Position numbers and translations under genes: made by a program. The notes beneath the pieces were generated by a model. It saw only the letters and a program-made list of their open reading frames with translations. It had not been told where the DNA came from and ran no database searches. Source: an uncultured Roseburia sp. (GTDB lineage: Bacteria; Bacillota; Clostridia; Lachnospirales; Lachnospiraceae). Taken from it: a DNA stretch of 11,141 nucleotides. The DNA is taken from the NCBI GenBank assembly GCA_910587865.1, contig CAJUNX010000022.1, positions 1 to 11,141 on the forward strand, given 5' to 3'. This document shows, piece by piece, positions 7,601-11,141 of the stretch; within the stretch, counting starts at the first letter, position 1; each line of letters begins with the position of its first letter.

Positions 7601-8014
7601 GCTGTCCTCTTTTCCGCCGTGCGGCCTCTTATCTTCGCACAGCCGTTTGCTTATTTTCACAGTCCCGATGCCGGTCTGCTTTTCCTCTTCCCGGCCCCTC
7701 TGTTATTCTCACATCTTCCTGCAGACGATGCCGGTCTGCTTTTTCTCTTCCCGGCCCCTCTGTTATTCTCACATCTTCCCGCAGACGATACCGGTCTGCT
7801 TTTTTCTCTTCACGGCCTGCCGCTATTCTCACATGTTCCCGCAGTCCCGATACCGGTCTGCTTTTTTCTCTTCACGGCCTGCCGTTATTCTCACATGTTC
7901 CCGCAGTCCCGATGCGGCCTGCTTTTTCTCTTCACGGCCTGCCGTTATTCTTACATATTCCCGCAGTCCCGATGCCGGTCTGCTTTTTTCTCTTCACGGC
8001 CTGCCGTTATTCTG
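7601..8014. other. 414-bp spacer between leuB and ilvD, no supported gene
   Basis: Nearly the whole spacer is a tandem array of 60-62-bp units (7667-8013). About 66 bp of unique sequence lie next to ilvD, including its ribosome site (GAGGAC) and a weak possible hairpin (GTGCG with CGCAC, 12-base loop). Open frames that cross it on the plus strand are phenylalanine/cysteine-rich products of the repeat and carry no recognisable domain. No promoter of good quality and no terminator were seen, so read-through from leuB into ilvD is expected. Confidence 0.7.
7667..8013. repeat. 60-62-bp tandem array, six units, abutting the leuB stop
   Basis: Units start at 7667, 7727, 7787, 7849, 7911 and 7971 with lengths 60, 60, 62, 62, 60 and a partial 43. 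Most start gatRccggtctgctttt; then follow ctcttc, cggcc, ttattct and cccgcag. The two ilvD-proximal units share a cccggcccctctg variant; the four leuB-proximal units have cacggcctgccg. A degenerate fragment (about 7651-7666, ttattttcacagtccc) extends it towards ilvD. The last unit ends one base from the leuB stop complement (8015-8017). The mRNA strand of each unit is purine-rich with an A-run, and units 1 to 5 each contain an ATG directly followed by TGA or TAA. Confidence 0.95.
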
Positions 8015-9133
8015 TCAGACTCCGATATGGCCGCAGATCAGATCGCCCATCTGCGCGGTGCCCACCTGCGTCACCTCAGCCTGCCCGCTTTCTCCCATGG
8101 CATTCTCCTGCGGCATGATGTCGATCGTGCGAAAGCCTTCCTTTAACACCTGCTTTACCGCAGCCTCTACCGCATCCGCCTCCGCGTCAAGATCAAGGCT
8201 GTAGCGCAGCAGCATCGCGGCGCTTAAGACCGTCGCAATCGGATTGGCAATACCCTTTCCGGCGATGTCCGGCGCAGAGCCGCCGCTCGGCTCATAGAGG
8301 CCGAACTTCGTGTCATTTAAGCTGGCGCTCGCGAGCATCCCGATCGAGCCGGTCACCATGCTCGCCTCGTCCGAGAGGATATCTCCGAACATATTTTCCG
8401 TCAGAATCACGTCAAACTGCTTCGGATCCTTCACCAGCTGCATCGCGCAATTGTCCACGAGCATGTGCTCGTACGCCACGTCCGGATAATCCGCCGCGAC
8501 CTCCTCCACAATCTTTCTCCAAAGCCTCGAGGAGTCGAGCACATTTGCCTTATCCACGCTCGTCACCTTCTTCCGGCGCTTCCTGGCAATGTCAAACCCG
8601 CGCTTTGCGATCCGGCGGATCTCAGTCTCGCTGTATGTAAGCGTATCGGTCGCCGTCAGAACGCCGTTCTGATTCTCCGTCTTTCTCTCCCCGAAATAAA
8701 GGCCGCCGGTCAGCTCCCGCATGATCATCATGTCAAAGCCGTCCCCGATGATCTCGTCCCGCAGCGGACACGCCGCGCGCAGCTCATCATAAAGATACGC
8801 CGGCCTTAAATTCGCAAACAGATTCAGCTCCTTGCGAAGCCGAAGCAGCCCCGCCTCCGGGCGTCTGTCCGGCGGAAGCTGATACCAGGGCGAGGTGGCC
8901 GTATTGCCGCCGATCGATCCCATCAGCACCGCATCGGACGCCTTTGCCGCAGCGATGGCGTCGTCTGTCAGCGGCACGCCTGTCGCGTCAATCGAGCAGC
9001 CTCCCATCTGTATCTCCTCATAGCAGAATGTATGGCCGTATACCGATCCGACCCGGTCAAGTACCTTTCTGGCCTCCGCTACGATCTCCGGCCCGATCCC
9101 GTCGCCGGCAATCACTCCGATCTTATATTCCAT
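8015..9133 (-). CDS. leuB: 3-isopropylmalate dehydrogenase
   Basis: Oxidises and decarboxylates 3-isopropylmalate with NAD+ to 2-ketoisocaproate, the last leucine-specific step before transamination. The 372 residues carry the family motifs in order: GDGIGPEIV (10-18), the arginine-rich LLRLRKELNLFANLRPA, MRELTGGLYFGE with Tyr146, Lys195 in SVDKANVL, Asp227 in MLVDNCAMQL, Asp251 and Asp255 in DILSDEAS, and the NAD-binding EPSGGSAPDIAGKG with downstream NPIA. This set, with the LeuB-type arginine segment, favours isopropylmalate over isocitrate dehydrogenase. The ATG at 9133 follows AAGGAGG with 8 bases between, clearly better than the in-frame ATG seven codons upstream, which overlaps that ribosome site region. 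It is the first gene after a good promoter and heads the leu/ilv/ser gene string; leuA and leuCD are not nearby. Confidence 0.97.
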   Translation of the reverse strand: MEYKIGVIAGDGIGPEIVAEARKVLDRVGSVYGHTFCYEEIQMGGCSIDATGVPLTDDAIAAAKASDAVLMGSIGGNTATSPWYQLPPDRRPEAGLLRLRKELNLFANLRPAYLYDELRAACPLRDEIIGDGFDMMIMRELTGGLYFGERKTENQNGVLTATDTLTYSETEIRRIAKRGFDIARKRRKKVTSVDKANVLDSSRLWRKIVEEVAADYPDVAYEHMLVDNCAMQLVKDPKQFDVILTENMFGDILSDEASMVTGSIGMLASASLNDTKFGLYEPSGGSAPDIAGKGIANPIATVLSAAMLLRYSLDLDAEADAVEAAVKQVLKEGFRTIDIMPQENAMGESGQAEVTQVGTAQMGDLICGHIGV

Positions 9134-9197
9134 CCCACAATCCTCCTTATTCACTCAGCCCGCTTTGGGGCTTTATCACAGCAGATAGATAGCTTTT

Positions 9198-9226
9198 ATC
9201 ATAATGGATCTTAAGAAACATTGCAA
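9198..9226 (-). promoter_or_regulatory. Sigma-A type promoter for leuB and the downstream operon
   Basis: On the minus strand TTGCAA (-35, 9221-9226) is followed after exactly 17 bases by TATGAT (-10, 9198-9203). The region is AT-rich, unlike the surrounding genes. Transcription would begin near 9191, giving a leader of about 57 nt. The leader carries a small possible hairpin (AGCCC/GGGCT, 9157-9172) just before the AAGGAGG site. It is too short for a T-box, and no T-box core is present. Confidence 0.7.
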
Positions 9227-9265
9227 CTATTCTCTATATTTTTCTTTTTCATAACGAATATAATC

Positions 9266-9292
9266 TGTATTTATACAATGCGCCGATAGTAT
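9266..9292. promoter_or_regulatory. Possible activator site upstream of the leuB promoter
   Basis: The inverted repeat TGTAT-TT-ATACA (9266-9277) is followed by a further GTAT half-site at 9289-9292, giving three GTAT/ATAC half-sites spaced over 27 bases. It lies about 75 to 100 bases upstream of the predicted transcript start, a usual location for LysR-type activators, whose sites are often ATAC/GTAT inverted repeats. There is no regulator gene in the window, so the assignment is inference only. Confidence 0.3.
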
Positions 9293-9300
9293 TTGTTTTT

Positions 9301-9343
9301 GATATAAAGAAAAGACTATAAACCCACCGGTCCATAGCCCTTT
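9301..9343 (-). terminator. Probable intrinsic terminator after yajC
   Basis: Starting 14 bases after the yajC stop, AAAGGGCTAT (9334-9343) can pair with ATAGTCTTTT (9310-9319) over 10 positions, including two G-U pairs, around a 14-base loop. The 3' arm continues into the U-rich CTTTATAT. The stem is weak in GC, so efficiency is uncertain, but the position between yajC and the leuB promoter fits. Confidence 0.5.
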
Positions 9344-9357
9344 TCTGTCAGTCTGCC

Positions 9358-9681
9358 CTATTCTGCTGCCTCGTCCGGCTTCTCGACCGCGGAGATTGCG
9401 CTCTTCTGCATCGGAATACGGCAGTTTTTATTGCTCCCGAATTCCACAATCACGGTATCGTCTGCAATATCGATCACAGCGCCGTAAAATCCGCTTGTGG
9501 TAAGCACGGTATCTCCCACCGCAAGCTCGGAGAGCATCGCGGTCTTCTTCTTCGTCTCCTTCTGCTGCGGACGGATCATGAAAAAATATAAAAACACAAA
9601 CATGACCACCAGCCAGATCAGCATACTGCCACCTGCCGCTGCCGCAGAACCGCCTGCTGCATCTGCCAAAATTGAAAACAT
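9358..9681 (-). CDS. yajC: Preprotein translocase subunit YajC
   Basis: A small single-span membrane protein that joins SecDF at the SecYEG translocon. The 107 residues have an Ala/Gly-rich N-terminus (1-19), one hydrophobic segment (about 20-36, LIWLVVMFVFLYFFMI), the hallmark RPQQKETKKK just after it (37-46) and the conserved soluble part with LAVGDTVLTTSGFYGAV and an acidic tail. The length is typical. The ATG at 9681 follows AGGAGG with 7 bases between. It lies downstream of tgt, the usual tgt-yajC order, but has its own promoter in the 146-bp gap and a probable terminator behind it; secDF does not follow here. Confidence 0.95.
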   Translation of the reverse strand: MFSILADAAGGSAAAAGGSMLIWLVVMFVFLYFFMIRPQQKETKKKTAMLSELAVGDTVLTTSGFYGAVIDIADDTVIVEFGSNKNCRIPMQKSAISAVEKPDEAAE

Positions 9682-9770
9682 ATGATTTCCTCCTGTTACT
9701 GCCTTCCTGTTGCCTGATCATGGAGACTGCCACCCTGCATCACACCGGCCTCTCCAAAACACTAAAGAGT

Positions 9771-9799
9771 ATTGTACACAATCCTGCGCGGTTCGGCAA
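9771..9799 (-). promoter_or_regulatory. Sigma-A type promoter for yajC
   Basis: On the minus strand TTGCCG (-35, 9794-9799) and TACAAT (-10, 9771-9776) are separated by exactly 17 bases. It is located just after the tgt stop, giving a leader of about 80 nt before yajC. The leader contains no recognisable riboswitch. Read-through from tgt is also possible because no terminator is seen between tgt and this site. Confidence 0.6.
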
Positions 9800-9827
9800 G
9801 TCTTTTTTTCCTTTTTGCGCTTCTTCG

Positions 9828-10964
9828 TCATTTCACGGCGCCCTGGCTCATACCGTAAAGCTTTTCTTCCTTATAGGAAACGAATCTTCCCGCGTCGAGC
9901 GCATCCCGGATTTCCGCCATCATCGTGTTGTAAAAATACAGGTTGTGCAATACGCACAGGCGCATCCCGAGCATTTCTTTTGCTTTGAGCAAATGACGGA
10001 TGTAGGCTCTCGTGTATCTGCGGCAGGCCGGACACTGACAGCCCTCCTCGATCGGACGCTGATCCTTTTCATATTTCTGATTGAACAGATTCAGCTTCCC
10101 CTGATTTGTGTACACATGCCCGTGCCGCCCGTTTCTCGACGGATACACGCAGTCAAAAAAGTCCACGCCGCGCTCCACGCCCTCTAAGATATTGGCCGGC
10201 GTTCCGACCCCCATCAGATAGGTCGGCTTCTCCGCGGGCAGGTGCGGCACCGTCTCATCCAAAATGTGATACATCTCCTCGTGCGTCTCGCCGACCGCAA
10301 GGCCGCCGATCGCATATCCGTCAAGGTCAAGCTCCGAGATCCGCTTTGCATGGTCGATCCGGATATCCGCAAAAATCGCGCCCTGGTTAATCCCGAACAG
10401 CATCTGGCGCGGATTGACGGTTCCCTCCAGTCCGTTCAGACGCGCTCTCTCCTTTTTGCAGCGCTCTAACCACCTGGTCGTCCGCGCCACGGAGTCCTCC
10501 ACGTAGCTTCTGTCCGCCAGCGCCGGCGCGCACTCGTCAAACGCCATCGCGATCGTAGAGCCGAGATTCGACTGGATCTGCATGCTCTCCTCCGGTCCCA
10601 TAAAAATCTTTGCCCCGTCGATGTGGGAGTGAAAATAGACCCCCTCCTCCTTAATCCTGCGCAGTCCCGCCAGCGAAAACACCTGAAATCCGCCGGAATC
10701 CGTCAGAATCGGGCGATTCCACGACATAAACCGGTGCAGTCCCCCAAGTTCCCGGATCAGACGGTCCCCTGTCCTCACATGCAGATGGTAGGTATTCGAG
10801 AGCTGTACCTGACAGCCGATCTCCTCCAGATCCTCCGTCGACACTGCCCCTTTGATCGCCGCAACCGTGCCCACATTCATAAATACCGGGGTCTTTATAT
10901 CGCCGTGCACCGTGTGAAACACACCGCGCTTCGCGCGCCCTTCCCGCCTGATTAACTCGTACAT
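9828..10964 (-). CDS. tgt: tRNA-guanine(34) transglycosylase
   Basis: Exchanges guanine-34 in the anticodon of GUN tRNAs for the queuosine precursor preQ1, in the cytosol. The 378 residues show the full bacterial Tgt pattern: RAKRGVFHTVHG at the N-terminus, SNTYHLHVR (56-64), Asp89 in ILTDSGGFQVFSLAG for base recognition and catalysis, GGLAVGE (220-226), the GVDFFDCVYPSRNGRHG segment (266-282) containing the nucleophilic Asp, and the zinc site Cys309, Cys311, Cys314 and His340, with the same spacing as the E. coli site. The start at 10964 gives MYELIRREGRAKRG and has a GAGAGGGG site about 10 bases upstream. Its upstream neighbour (often queA in Clostridia) is outside the window, behind a 34-bp repeat array. 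Confidence 0.97.
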   Translation of the reverse strand: MYELIRREGRAKRGVFHTVHGDIKTPVFMNVGTVAAIKGAVSTEDLEEIGCQVQLSNTYHLHVRTGDRLIRELGGLHRFMSWNRPILTDSGGFQVFSLAGLRRIKEEGVYFHSHIDGAKIFMGPEESMQIQSNLGSTIAMAFDECAPALADRSYVEDSVARTTRWLERCKKERARLNGLEGTVNPRQMLFGINQGAIFADIRIDHAKRISELDLDGYAIGGLAVGETHEEMYHILDETVPHLPAEKPTYLMGVGTPANILEGVERGVDFFDCVYPSRNGRHGHVYTNQGKLNLFNQKYEKDQRPIEEGCQCPACRRYTRAYIRHLLKAKEMLGMRLCVLHNLYFYNTMMAEIRDALDAGRFVSYKEEKLYGMSQGAVK

Positions 10965-11005
10965 TCTTTTTCTGCCCCTCTCTTTCTTAATCTCTTCCGG
11001 ACTGG

Positions 11006-11141
11006 CCCGGCCGGTCTCTGCCTTTTCCGTGCTCTCTGTCCCGGCCGGTCTCTGCCTGTTCCGGTCTCTCTGTCCCGGCCGGTCTCTGCCTGTTCCGGTC
11101 TCTCTGTCCCGGCCGGTCTCTGCCTGTTCCGGTCTCTCTGT
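11006..11141. repeat. 34-bp tandem array upstream of tgt, cut by the window edge
   Basis: Four consecutive 34-bp units start at 11006, 11040, 11074 and 11108. The last three are identical; the first, nearest to tgt, differs at three positions. Each unit opens with cccggccgg, containing the 8-base palindrome CCGGCCGG, and has a second CCGG in the last three units (ctgttccggtctctctgt). The mRNA strand of a unit has no T and is mostly purine. The array ends about 40 bp before the tgt start and runs off the window, so copy number and the gene it adjoins are unknown. Confidence 0.95.

Noticed and set aside
7277..8204. Plus-strand frames with repeated Phe/Cys/Leu-rich segments over the leuB-ilvD spacer
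   Set aside because: They are translations of the pyrimidine-rich strand of the tandem array running into leuB and ilvD antisense; nothing supports expression.
9725..9740. T-box-like AGGGTGG in the yajC leader (minus strand)
   Set aside because: Only seven bases match the T-box core; the following bases do not continue it, no specifier or terminator structure is seen, and yajC is not a T-box target.
11006..11141. CRISPR array
   Set aside because: The 34-bp units are contiguous with no unique spacers between them, as in the other arrays; no cas genes are present.

Overview
The window reads as a piece of a GC-rich Clostridia chromosome, most likely a Lachnospiraceae-type gut anaerobe. Reasons: the tgt-yajC neighbourhood, the serC-serA-DUF1015 cluster, an IlvD with the PGH (oxygen-sensitive, [4Fe-4S]-type) motif, AGGAGG-type ribosome sites and AT-rich sigma-A promoters set in GC-rich DNA. 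The genus is inference. All eight recognisable genes lie on the minus strand, so transcription runs from right to left.

Right part (11141 to about 9300): a 34-bp tandem array at the edge, then tgt (queuosine tRNA modification), a sigma-A promoter, yajC (Sec translocon accessory protein) and a probable terminator. Middle and left part (about 9300 to 1): a sigma-A promoter with a possible operator drives leuB, ilvD, ilvB, serC, serA and a DUF1015 gene. No terminator is visible between these six, so they look like one amino-acid biosynthesis operon: branched-chain steps (acetolactate synthase, dihydroxyacid dehydratase, isopropylmalate dehydrogenase) followed by the first two serine steps (phosphoglycerate dehydrogenase, phosphoserine aminotransferase). 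serC/serA overlap by 8 bases and serA/DUF1015 are 1 base apart. ilvN, ilvC, leuA, leuCD and serB are not in the window.

The most unusual aspect is the non-coding DNA. Each spacer inside the long operon, the 3' flank of the DUF1015 gene and the 5' flank of tgt hold their own direct tandem repeat array, with units of about 28-38, 66-67, 51, 60-62 and 34 bp and no obvious sequence shared by all. Where the upstream gene is in the window, three of the four arrays start at or inside the stop codon region of that gene; in ilvB the last codons and stop are themselves a repeat unit. The leuB-ilvD spacer (414 bp) and the ilvD-ilvB spacer (458 bp) consist largely of these repeats. The two promoter-bearing spacers (leuB-yajC and yajC-tgt) have no array.
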